From positions 1-64,000 of the forward strand of contig NZ_JAJHNP010000033.1 of assembly GCF_020819595.1 (NCBI RefSeq): a stretch of DNA of 64,000 bases, given 5' to 3'. This DNA comes from Streptomyces barringtoniae (lineage in GTDB: Bacteria; Actinomycetota; Actinomycetes; Streptomycetales; Streptomycetaceae). The notes beneath the pieces were generated by a model that saw only the letters and a list, made by a program, of their open reading frames with translations, searched no databases and was not told where the DNA came from. Below, in pieces: positions 49,170 to 56,942 of this stretch; within the stretch, counting starts at the first letter, position 1; every line of letters begins with the position of its first letter. Both the position numbers and the translations under genes were made by a program.

Positions 49170-49196
49170 TGACATACCGTACGTGCTGTTTTTAAA
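49170..49196 (+). promoter_or_regulatory. SARP-2 promoter with ARE-like spacer
   Basis: TTGACA, 17-nt spacer TACCGTACGTGCTGTTT, then TTAAAT. It is nearly identical to the SARP-1 promoter at 42283-42309, and the spacer is ARE-like. The stretch 48954-49169 upstream shows no gene. Confidence 0.68.
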
Positions 49197-49236
49197 TCGT
49201 GGAGTGCCAGCGGCACACATGACTAGGGGAGACGGC

Positions 49237-50112
49237 GTGGACATCGACGTACTGGGTGCACTGGACGTGAGGGAGAACGGGGTGTCCGTCGCCCCGACGG
49301 CGCCGAAGCCACGCCAGGTGCTGGCGCTGCTGGCGCTGCACGCCGACCGGGTGGTGCCGGTCGCCTCGCTCGTCGAGGAACTGTGGTCGGGCCGGCCGCC
49401 GCGCAGCGCGCGCACCACCTTGCAGACCTATGTGCTGCAACTGCGCGAACTCATCTCGGCGGCGCTGGCCCACGGCACCGGACAGCAGCCCGCTGCCGAG
49501 CGGGAACGCCGTACCGCCAAGGACGTGCTGCTCACCCTGCCGGGCGGATACCTGCTCTCCTCCGGCGGCGGTGCCAGTGACGTCCGGGAGTTCGAGCGGC
49601 TGGCGGGACTGGGCTACCGGGCCATGGACGCCGGTGACTTCGCGGGTGCCTCACGCACCCTCGCCTCCGCCCTGGACCTGTGGTCGGGATCCGCCTTCGC
49701 GGACGTGCAGACCGGGGTCCAGCTCGCCATGGAGGCCAAGCGCCTCGAGGAGAGCCGGCTGTGCGCACTCGACCAGCGCATCGAGGCCGACCTGCGACTC
49801 GGCCGGCATCGCGAAGTACTCGCCGAGCTCACCGTACTGACGAGCCGGTACCGCACCCATGAGAACCTGCACGCCCAGTTCATGATCGCGCTGCACCGCT
49901 CGGGGCGGCGGGGCGAGGCGCTCGACGTCTACCGGCAACTGCGCACCACCCTCGGGCGCGACCTGGGCCTGGAACCGTCACCGCGGCTGCGCCGGCTCCA
50001 GCACTCGATCCTGATGGCCGCGCCCGAGACCGCAATGGGCCCCGCGGCACCGGCCCGCGCTGCCCGAGCCGCGCAGGTCCCGCACGCCGGACCCCTGACA
50101 CCGACCCACTGA
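49237..50112 (+). CDS. SARP-family activator 2
   Basis: The 291-aa product is from GTG 49237 after AGGGGAGA; an ATG at 49219 in frame lacks an RBS. It has the same layout as SARP 1 (VDIDVLGALDVRENGVSVAPTAPKPRQVLALLAL; LVEELWSGRPPRSARTTLQTYVLQLREL; ESRLCALDQRIEADLRLGRH), so the two are recent paralogues sharing promoter sequence as well. Its duplicate promoter element suggests both answer to the butyrolactone receptor. Confidence 0.92.
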   Translation: MDIDVLGALDVRENGVSVAPTAPKPRQVLALLALHADRVVPVASLVEELWSGRPPRSARTTLQTYVLQLRELISAALAHGTGQQPAAERERRTAKDVLLTLPGGYLLSSGGGASDVREFERLAGLGYRAMDAGDFAGASRTLASALDLWSGSAFADVQTGVQLAMEAKRLEESRLCALDQRIEADLRLGRHREVLAELTVLTSRYRTHENLHAQFMIALHRSGRRGEALDVYRQLRTTLGRDLGLEPSPRLRRLQHSILMAAPETAMGPAAPARAARAAQVPHAGPLTPTH

Positions 50113-50151
50113 CCCTCCGGAGCGAGGGGCCGATCCTTGGAGGCATCCACC

Positions 50152-50886
50152 ATGACCAGTGAGCCGACGGCACTTTCCGATGGCCACGGAGACATCCTTG
50201 CCGAGCTCACGGCCGTGCTGGCCGGTGTCGTAGACGTCGACCCCGACCGGATCGACCCCGAACAGCCCTTCCCCGTCCTCGGCCTGGACTCCCTGCTTAC
50301 CGTCGAGTTCGTCGCGGCCGTCGCCCGGAGCTTCGGCGTCCGGATCACCGGCGCGGCACTCTACGAACACCCCACGCCGGCGCTGCTCGCCCGTCACCTG
50401 ACAGCCCTCCGCCGTGGTGCCGGCGACGCACCCGCTGTCCAGGGCTCCGGTGCCTCGGCCGAGGTGCTGCAGGTGTTGCGCCAGCAGCTCGCGCGGATCC
50501 TGCACTGCGACCCGTGGGAGATCGACGGCGGTGCCGCCTTCGCGGAGCTGGGCATCGACTCCATCCTGGCGGCCGACTTCGTCGCCGGCGTCAACCGGGC
50601 CTACGGCCTGAACGAACGCCCCGTCACCGTCCACGAGCACCCCAGCCTCGCCGCCATGGCCGCCTACGTCGCCTCCCGCACCGGCGGCACGGTGACCCCC
50701 GCGGCGCCGGACGCCGGCAGCGGCGCGCCGGCCGGAGCGGGGGCGAGGCAGGAGCCGCCGGCCACCGCGCCCGCGAAGCGGCCCCCGCTGTCCCAGGAGG
50801 AGTTGGTGGCGCTCCTGGACGCGGTACGCGGCGACCGGATCGGCGTCGGCGAGGCCGCCGCACTCCTGGCGGACCGTTCCGCCTGA
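50152..50886 (+). CDS. Tandem (di-domain) acyl carrier protein
   Basis: The 244-aa product carries two carrier domains with phosphopantetheine sites LGLDSLL (~45) and LGIDSIL (~135), each followed by the typical helix II/III pattern and YEHPTP / HEHPSL. A Pro/Ala linker leads to a C-terminal helical tail (SQEELVALLDAVRGDRIGVGEAAALLADRSA in pieces) resembling docking/dimerisation segments after PKS carrier domains. GGAGG precedes the ATG. The adjacent PPTase at 51002 would activate it. No KS or AT is next to it, so it must act with partners in trans. Confidence 0.88.
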   Translation: MTSEPTALSDGHGDILAELTAVLAGVVDVDPDRIDPEQPFPVLGLDSLLTVEFVAAVARSFGVRITGAALYEHPTPALLARHLTALRRGAGDAPAVQGSGASAEVLQVLRQQLARILHCDPWEIDGGAAFAELGIDSILAADFVAGVNRAYGLNERPVTVHEHPSLAAMAAYVASRTGGTVTPAAPDAGSGAPAGAGARQEPPATAPAKRPPLSQEELVALLDAVRGDRIGVGEAAALLADRSA

Positions 50887-51001
50887 ACCAGGGGCACCAC
50901 CCAACCGGCAGCTCCCGGCCTGCTTCGGCCCCGGCGGCCCCGAGCCGCGACGTGGTGCCGTCCGCAGCGGGACGGCGAACCGAGACGGACGAAACGACAC
51001 C

Positions 51002-51904
51002 ATGACCATCACCGCACCGGAGTCCCTCAGCGCCGGGGCCGCACCGCACCACGAGACGGTGCCCCCGGTGAAGCTGTGGCTGTGCCCCAACGACGCCCTG
51101 CCGCCCGCCGTCGCCCAGATCCTGGCCTCGCACTGGCTCGACGAGCGTGAACACACGACCGCGGCCCGCTTTCTGTTCGAACGCGACCGCCGGCAGTACC
51201 TCGTCGCCCACACCCTGGTCCGCCGGGCGCTGGCGCTGGAGGCCGGCCTCGCCGAGGCGGAGCTGGTCATCTGGCGTTCCTCGCGCGGGCGTCCCTTCCT
51301 GCAGCCGCTGCCCGGCGGCCTGCCGAGAGGCGGCGACCACCTGGACTTCAACCTCTCCCACGCGGGCGGCTACAGCCTGCTCGGGATCGTCCGCAGGCAA
51401 CGCATCGGCGTCGACGTCGAGGGCCTGGGCCGGGAGGCGGGGGCCCTGGAGACCATCCTGACCACCTTCGCCCCCGAGGAACAGCGGTGGGTGGCCGGTG
51501 CGCCCCCGGGACGGCAGCGGGACCGCCGGGTGCTCAGGCTGTGGACCCTGAAGGAGGCCTACTCCAAGGCCCGTGGACTGGGGCTCGGGCTGCCCTTCGA
51601 CGAGTTCTCCTTCTCCCTGGCCGACGACCGGGGGGTGCTCGCCTTCCGGCCGCCCGCGGACGACGTGGCCGGGCGCTGGCGGTTCCTGGAACTGGAGCCG
51701 GTGCCCGAGGTGCTGGCGGCGGTGGCCGTACCCGCGGACGAACCCTCCGTCACGCACCTGGAGTTGCACATCGGATTCCCCTGGGACCGGGCCGCCCCGC
51801 AAACCGTCACCCTGCCCGAGCCCGTGGACGCGCCGCACGACCAGGAGTTGCCCCGAAAAGACCGGGAATCCGCCGTGCTATTGACGTCGGGCGGAAATCC
51901 CTAA
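51002..51904 (+). CDS. Sfp-type 4'-phosphopantetheinyl transferase 2
   Basis: The 300-aa product has the full Sfp-like layout: RRQYLVAHTLVRRAL, DFNLSHAGGYSLLGIV, IGVDVEGLGR (metal site) and LRLWTLKEAYSKARGLGLGLPFDEFSF. It differs considerably from PPTase 1 (45609), so the two are probably not a recent duplication and may serve different carriers. It is directly downstream of the tandem ACP gene and likely modifies it. Confidence 0.92.
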   Translation: MTITAPESLSAGAAPHHETVPPVKLWLCPNDALPPAVAQILASHWLDEREHTTAARFLFERDRRQYLVAHTLVRRALALEAGLAEAELVIWRSSRGRPFLQPLPGGLPRGGDHLDFNLSHAGGYSLLGIVRRQRIGVDVEGLGREAGALETILTTFAPEEQRWVAGAPPGRQRDRRVLRLWTLKEAYSKARGLGLGLPFDEFSFSLADDRGVLAFRPPADDVAGRWRFLELEPVPEVLAAVAVPADEPSVTHLELHIGFPWDRAAPQTVTLPEPVDAPHDQELPRKDRESAVLLTSGGNP

Positions 51905-52111
51905 CCGGAACCCAGAGTTCAATTCCAGCATTGGTACATGTGTTCTTTGGTGCGGCAACGGCCCTGTGCAACACCCCACTTGGAGTGCCGCTAGAGGGCC
52001 GCTACAGAAAAACGCTTGGGGGGCACGGACACGGCTAGCGTGCGTAGCGGCGGAGATTTCTGGCCACCAAAAGGAACTGGACAAGGAACTCGACGAAGTG
52101 GGGAGGACACC

Positions 52112-52933
52112 ATGAAGATTCAGGTTCTGGGTCCGTTGAGTGCCGAGGTCAACGGGGGATCAATCGTTCCGACGGCCGGTAAGCCGCGGCAGGTTCTGTC
52201 GCTGCTGGCACTCTATCCGGGGCGGGTCATGCCCGTTCCCACGCTCATGGAAGAACTCTGGGGAACCGAACCTCCGGCGAGCGCGCTGACGACCCTGCAG
52301 ACATACATACTTCAACTGCGCAGGCGGCTCGGTACGGCCATGGGCCCGGGCGTGCCGACCGGGGCCAAGGACATTCTCGCCACGCGGCACGGCGGATATC
52401 TGCTGCAGATCGACAGAAGCTGTGTCGACGTGCACCAGTACGAGGAACTGGTCCGGCAGGGGCAGGCGGCGTTCGAGGAGGGGGACGACGAGGTGTCCGC
52501 GGCGCGGTTCCGCGCGGCACTCGACCTGTGGACCGGCGCACCCCTGGTCGATGTGAAACTCGGGCCGGTCCTCGACATCGAGGTGATGCGGCTGCAGGAG
52601 AGCAGGCTGGTCACCGTGGAGCGGCGCATCGACGCCGATCTGCGGCTCGGCCGCCACTCGGAGCTGATCGCGGAGCTGACCGAACTGACCGCCCGCCATC
52701 CGCACCACGAGGGACTGCACTCGCAGGTCATGGTGGCGCTGTACCGGTCGGGCCGGCAGGCCACCGCGCTGGAGGTCTACCGCCGGCTGCGCATGCGGCT
52801 CATCGACGAACTGGGCGTGGAGCCCTCGCCGCAGTTGCAGCGCATGCACCAGGCCATGCTGTCCGTCGATCCGCAGCTGGACGTGCTGGCGGGGCCCCGC
52901 CACTCCTCGACGTTCGACCTGTTCGCGGCGTGA
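52112..52933 (+). CDS. SARP-family activator 3
   Basis: The 273-aa product is from ATG 52112 after GGGAGGA. It has the SARP layout, but is more distant from SARPs 1 and 2: MKIQVLGPLSAEVNGGSIVPTAGKPRQVLSLLALYPG, LMEELWGTEPPASALTTLQTYILQLRRRLG, ESRLVTVERRIDADLRLGRH. It is closer in feel to ActII-ORF4-type SARPs. Its promoter lacks the ARE-like TTGACATACCG element; a TAGCGT -10-like box lies at ~52034, also found before the 54382 gene. It may sit downstream of the other two SARPs. Confidence 0.92.
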   Translation: MKIQVLGPLSAEVNGGSIVPTAGKPRQVLSLLALYPGRVMPVPTLMEELWGTEPPASALTTLQTYILQLRRRLGTAMGPGVPTGAKDILATRHGGYLLQIDRSCVDVHQYEELVRQGQAAFEEGDDEVSAARFRAALDLWTGAPLVDVKLGPVLDIEVMRLQESRLVTVERRIDADLRLGRHSELIAELTELTARHPHHEGLHSQVMVALYRSGRQATALEVYRRLRMRLIDELGVEPSPQLQRMHQAMLSVDPQLDVLAGPRHSSTFDLFAA

Positions 52934-53119
52934 CGGACGGCCCGTGCAGGGCCACGGATCCGGGAGCCTGCGGTACACCTCGCGGAACGCGGCACCCGCG
53001 AGGCCAGGGTTCGGCTCGCAGCACGTTGCACCCGCTCTCCACCCCCTCTCCAGCAGCGGTGGGCATGGTGTCCGCGACAGCTGTGCGGGATGACGAACCA
53101 TGAGGAAGGACCCCTCGTC

Positions 53120-53479
53120 ATGGTGTCTGCGCTGACCGAGCCCCTCAGCGGGGTACTGCACGAACTCCTCACCGCTCGCAGCCTGCGCGAGCGCAACAAG
53201 GAACTCGTCCTCGCGCTGGTCGCGGCGGGCAACCGGGGCGAGGTCAACCAGCTCACCCGGCACTGGGCCGGTCTCGCCGGCACGGGCGGGCGGGCGCTGC
53301 CCAAGGAACTGGGGCTGACGGCCGAGAGCGTCCTCGCCGACGGCGACGCCGTCGTGCTGAGGGCGACAGCGCGCGCCGGACGGGCGGTCTGGTCGCTGGT
53401 CGCGGAACTCGGCTTCGACTCGGCCGGACGGGTCGCTCACTACCACGACATGCTGGTGCCCCGGGCGGCGGCGAGCTGA
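53120..53479 (+). CDS. SnoaL/NTF2-like small protein
   Basis: The 119-aa product starts from ATG 53120 (GAGGAAGGA upstream); an ATG at 53090 has a poor RBS. It has a cone-like NTF2 pattern: a helical start (ERNKELVLALVAAGNRGEVNQLTRHWAG) and then curved strands (VLADGDAVVLRATARAGRAVWSLVAELGFDSAGRVAHYHDMLVP), as in SnoaL-like polyketide cyclases. It lacks some acidic/His residues of known cyclases, so function as a cyclase is inferred only from the fold and neighbourhood. Confidence 0.6.
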   Translation: MVSALTEPLSGVLHELLTARSLRERNKELVLALVAAGNRGEVNQLTRHWAGLAGTGGRALPKELGLTAESVLADGDAVVLRATARAGRAVWSLVAELGFDSAGRVAHYHDMLVPRAAAS

Positions 53480-53502
53480 CCGGCACGCGCTCGGCGGCAA
53501 CT

Positions 53503-53544
53503 CTTCGTTGATTCTTCGGCGATTCTTCGCAACGCTTCGCTTCG
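53503..53544. promoter_or_regulatory. CTTCG repeats at 11-bp spacing
   Basis: CTTCG occurs at 53503, 53514, 53525 and 53535, with a further copy at 53540; the first three share TCTTCG with 11-bp spacing. Read on the minus strand the units are CGAAG, close to SARP heptamers. The nearest downstream gene on + is at 54382; on minus there is none nearby. Confidence 0.5.
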
Positions 53545-53619
53545 GCACAGCAGTTGAGCGTGCCCAGCCCCGCCCTCGGACGGCGTAGGCCACGGCCGGC
53601 CCCGACCCGGGGCCGGGCT

Positions 53620-53678
53620 GTTACGGCGTAACGGCGGAGTGGTCCGGCGGCCGGGGCAGGGCTATTACGGCGTAATAG
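53620..53678. other. Distant parS-like pair
   Basis: GTTACGGCGTAAC (53620-53632, shortened) and the exact consensus CTATTACGGCGTAATAG (53662-53678) lie 28 kb from parAB. They are possibly a secondary ParB-loading site. Confidence 0.65.
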
Positions 53679-54381
53679 CGGGTGCGCTCCGGTCGGCCCT
53701 GGAGGGCCGGTCCCCCGTGGCCGACGCGGACGGGGGCACGGCCGTGCCTTTCCCCTCCGGACCGGCGGTCGGGCCGGTCGTGGTGCGGCTGCCAGGTGGC
53801 GGACCGGAAGCTGCCGCGCGCCGAGTTCCGGCGGACCGTGCTGTTCGCCCACCCTCCCCGGCGACCACCGCGACCCGCGCCCCGTCGTGCTGTCGCCGCA
53901 GCCGGAACGGCGCCGCCTGTGCGCCGAACGAGCCCTGCGCACAGCCGGCTTCGACCGGCTCCCGGCCCCTCGCCGCTCGGCGGGAAAGCGTGCCTGCGGC
54001 TGGAGCCGCCGGGTGCAGGAGCGGCACGCGGGCGCCGCTGACGCACGGGCGGGCGCCCTGCACGGCGCGCGAGGGCCGGCCAGGCGAACGAGGGCCGGCC
54101 ACGGCGGACGAGCGCAGGTCGGGCATGGTTCGCGGGTCGCTGGAGAAAACGGACGGACGGGACACCACAGGGCTAGCGTGAGGAGGCTGAGCGGGAGGGG
54201 ACGGCCATGGGAGAGCGCCACATCGGCCGGCCCGTGCCGCCGCCGGGACCGAAGCCGTATGCCCGCGGGACGTCCAGGCCGGCGGTGTGCGCGGCGCGGT
54301 TCCGCGGGGCGTCTTGGGCACGCGCGGTGCGGCCTTCCGTTCCGCAGCGGTCGTCCCGTTGTCCTGGGGAAGGGGGAGGCG
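53679..54381. other. Stretch without a supported gene
   Basis: All ORFs are Arg/Pro/Gly-rich with no RBS. Short phrases in different frames look protein-like, so decayed coding DNA is possible. A TAGCGT -10-like box at ~54172 and GGGGGAGG at the end form the probable promoter and RBS region of the 54382 gene. Confidence 0.45.
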
Positions 54382-56472
54382 ATGAACGACGTCCGGCCTG
54401 TCGGCGTGTGTGCGGTGATCGACCCCGAGCGGGGTGCCCACGGCACCCTGGAACTGCACGGGCCACTGGAGACCGCCTGCTTCCACCGGGCCCTGCACCG
54501 CATCGCGGAGATCCGTCCGGGCGTCCGGCACCCGGAGCCCCGGCTGCTGCGACACGGCCCGGACCTGCACACGGTCGAACTCCCCGGCGGCACCGCAGCG
54601 CCGGCGCCCTATCCCGTCGGTCTGCTCGCCGACCTGCTCACCGCTGCCCCCGAACCGGGTCACGACGGCCGGCCGGGCGCCGGGCCCCTCGCGGGACCGG
54701 CCGGCCTGCCCTGTGGGACGCTGCCGCGCACCGAACCGGTCACCCCCCTGCAGCAGCAGCGCCTCGCCGAGGCCCTGGCCTGGCCCGACCACCAGGTCGA
54801 ACAGGTCGTCTGGCGCTGGTACGGCCCCCTCGACACCGCCCGCTTCGAGGCGGCCTGGCGTGCCGTCGGCGCGCATGAGAGCGTGCTGCGCACCGGCTTC
54901 ATCTGGGACCCGCGGCCGCGTGCCGTCGTCTTCGACCGCGGCCCCCTGGACGTCGTACGCCACCGTCACGGCACGGTGATCCGGCGCGCCGTGCTGCTCG
55001 CCCGCGAGCGGGCCCGCCTCTTCGACCTGCGCCGCCCCGGACCGCTGCGGGTGGCGCTGCTGGAGAGCGGCCCCGCGGACGCGGCGGCGCCCTTCACCGA
55101 CGTACTGCTCACCTACCACCGTGCCCTGCTCGACGGCTGGAGCGTCCGGCTGCTGATGCGCGAGTGCTGCCGTGCCTACCTCGCCGACGGGGTGCTGCCC
55201 GGCGGCGAACGCCGTCCCGACCTGGGCGACTGCGCCCGCTGGTACGGCGCCCGGGACCTCGCCCCGGCCGACGACTTCTGGCGCCGGCCCGCCCACCGGC
55301 CGGCCGCTTCGACGCCGACCCTGCCCGTCCCGGCCCCGCCCGCCGGCAGCGGCGGCACCGGTGTGCACCGCACCGCCCTGTCCCCGGCCGAGAGCGCACA
55401 CCTGGCCCGCTGGGCGGCCCACTGGGGCGTCGCGGAGAGCAGCGTGCTGCAGGCGGTGTGGGCGATGCTGCTGTACCGCGCGTCCGGCGCCGCGCCCCGG
55501 CCCGCCGTCGTCGGCTTCGGCCTGGACTTTCCGGGCCGCGGACTGCTCCTGGAGGGCATCGAGGGCATCCCCGGCCCGTTCGAGAACGCCCTGCCCGTCA
55601 CGGTCGCCGTCGACGCCGGGCTGGGTCTGCCCGGACTGCTGCGCGAACTGCGCGACCGGGTCCTGGACATGGCCGCGTACGAAGGGATCGCCGCCGGGGC
55701 GCCGGACCCCGGCCACGGCGGCGGGCCACGGGCCGGCGGCCTGCTCGCCTTCGACTGCGGTCCGCGTCCCGAGGAGGGTTACGGCGACACGCTCGCCGCG
55801 CACGGAATCCACCTGGAGGAACAGGAGGCCGCCGGATCGCCCGCCGGGTACGCCCTGCGGCTGCGCGCCGGCCACGACGCCCGCCGCGCTCTCACGCTCA
55901 CCTGTGTGTACGACCGTGGCCTCGTCGACGACGGGGCCGCCCGGACGCTGCTGGCGCACACCGTGCGACTGCTGCGCCTGCTGCCGGACGCCGCGACCGA
56001 GGCAACCACCGTCGGTGACGTGCTGGCCCGGCTGCCGGACGCCGTGACGCCCCGGGTACCGGACGGTCCCGCCGCCCCGGACACGGCGCCGCTGGCGTCG
56101 CTGCGCGGTGCTACGGCACCCACGGCGGCAACCGTGTGTCTGGTCGACGTGCCGGGCGCGCCGCGCACCGGGCACTGGGAGCTGGTACGGCACTACCACG
56201 GGCCGGAGGCGCTCACCTCGCTCCGGCTCACCGCCGGCGAGGACACCGACCCGGCCGTCGCCCTGGGCCGGCTGGCGCGCTCGCCCGGCCGGCTCGTGCT
56301 CGGCGGGTACTCCGGCTCCGGCGCCCTCGCCTGTGAACTGGCCCGGCACGTCACGGGGCCCGGGACACGCACCCCCCTGGTCGTGGTCGGCGGCGCCGGC
56401 GACGATCCGGACGGCCCCCGGGGCCTGGCGAGGGCCCTGCAACGAGCCAGCGCGCCACCTGCCCGGTCCTGA
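54382..56472 (+). CDS. Condensation-like protein with C-terminal thioesterase-like part (copy 2)
   Basis: The 696-aa product is from ATG 54382 after GGGGGAGG. It is paralogous to 46624-48669 along its whole length: ~100-residue unknown N-terminal domain, condensation-type fold with TYHRALLDGWSVRLL (~244-258; HHxxxDG changed to HRxxxDG), VYDRGLVDDGAARTLL at the C-domain end, and a short thioesterase-like end where the nucleophile elbow GGYSGSG (Ser ~644) is intact. The Asp-Gly of the motif is kept here but the second His is still Arg. The thioesterase half stops ~50 residues after the Ser, before any catalytic His. It is likely a partner or competitor of copy 1. Confidence 0.72.
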   Translation: MNDVRPVGVCAVIDPERGAHGTLELHGPLETACFHRALHRIAEIRPGVRHPEPRLLRHGPDLHTVELPGGTAAPAPYPVGLLADLLTAAPEPGHDGRPGAGPLAGPAGLPCGTLPRTEPVTPLQQQRLAEALAWPDHQVEQVVWRWYGPLDTARFEAAWRAVGAHESVLRTGFIWDPRPRAVVFDRGPLDVVRHRHGTVIRRAVLLARERARLFDLRRPGPLRVALLESGPADAAAPFTDVLLTYHRALLDGWSVRLLMRECCRAYLADGVLPGGERRPDLGDCARWYGARDLAPADDFWRRPAHRPAASTPTLPVPAPPAGSGGTGVHRTALSPAESAHLARWAAHWGVAESSVLQAVWAMLLYRASGAAPRPAVVGFGLDFPGRGLLLEGIEGIPGPFENALPVTVAVDAGLGLPGLLRELRDRVLDMAAYEGIAAGAPDPGHGGGPRAGGLLAFDCGPRPEEGYGDTLAAHGIHLEEQEAAGSPAGYALRLRAGHDARRALTLTCVYDRGLVDDGAARTLLAHTVRLLRLLPDAATEATTVGDVLARLPDAVTPRVPDGPAAPDTAPLASLRGATAPTAATVCLVDVPGAPRTGHWELVRHYHGPEALTSLRLTAGEDTDPAVALGRLARSPGRLVLGGYSGSGALACELARHVTGPGTRTPLVVVGGAGDDPDGPRGLARALQRASAPPARS

Positions 56473-56763
56473 GGCGCCGGACTCGCGCCGGCCGGGACCG
56501 CGGTGAGGGTGCCCGGGCGTCGGTGTGTGCATCTCGCCCGGCCCCGGCCGGGAGAGCACGTCAAGGCCAGTCGATGTCGTCGTCGGAGGGTGTACCGCGC
56601 ACCGGTCCCGGTCGTCCCGCGCGGCCCTCCCGGGCAGCGTGGCGGGCAGGAACCGGCTGCTTCATGTACGACTCCCTGGACACGGACGGGACCAGCTCCC
56701 GTGACATGGGGGCGGGCTGGTGCGCAGGCACCGCCACCGACGCTTGAGATGCTGCTCGTAAAT

Positions 56764-56814
56764 GCTGGAGAACCGCTTGAGGAACGCATGAGAGCCTCGT
56801 GAGGTTCGCACGAG
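56764..56814 (+). promoter_or_regulatory. Five-copy SARP-type repeat array
   Basis: GCTGGAG (56764), GCTTGAG (56775), GCATGAG (56786), TCGTGAG (56797) and GCACGAG (56808) share N4-GAG at an exact 11-bp period. It is the clearest SARP-operator-like array in the window, upstream of the XRE-TPR regulator. Confidence 0.75.
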
Positions 56815-56831
56815 GTCCAGGGCACGGCCCC

Positions 56832-56846
56832 TGGCAAAACATTGCC
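56832..56846. promoter_or_regulatory. Operator TGGCAAAACATTGCC upstream of XRE gene
   Basis: This GGCAA/TTGCC dyad matches 14 of 15 positions at 63464-63478 upstream of the NRPS gene. It lies between the SARP-type array and the XRE ATG (56943), so the XRE protein may repress itself here. Confidence 0.65.
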
Positions 56847-56942
56847 CGGCTCTTGCCCGGCCCCTACGCTCGTGGCGGCTTCCGGTGGTCGCCCGTCCCG
56901 CCGCGGCCACCCCCCACTCGTCCGTCCCCAGGGAATGGTCAC

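Noticed and set aside
56574..56747. 57-aa ORF ending in a Cys/Ser/Thr/Trp-rich segment, considered as a RiPP precursor
   Set aside because: RBS is weak, no modifying enzyme is nearby, and the codon pattern is not convincing; kept only as a remote possibility.
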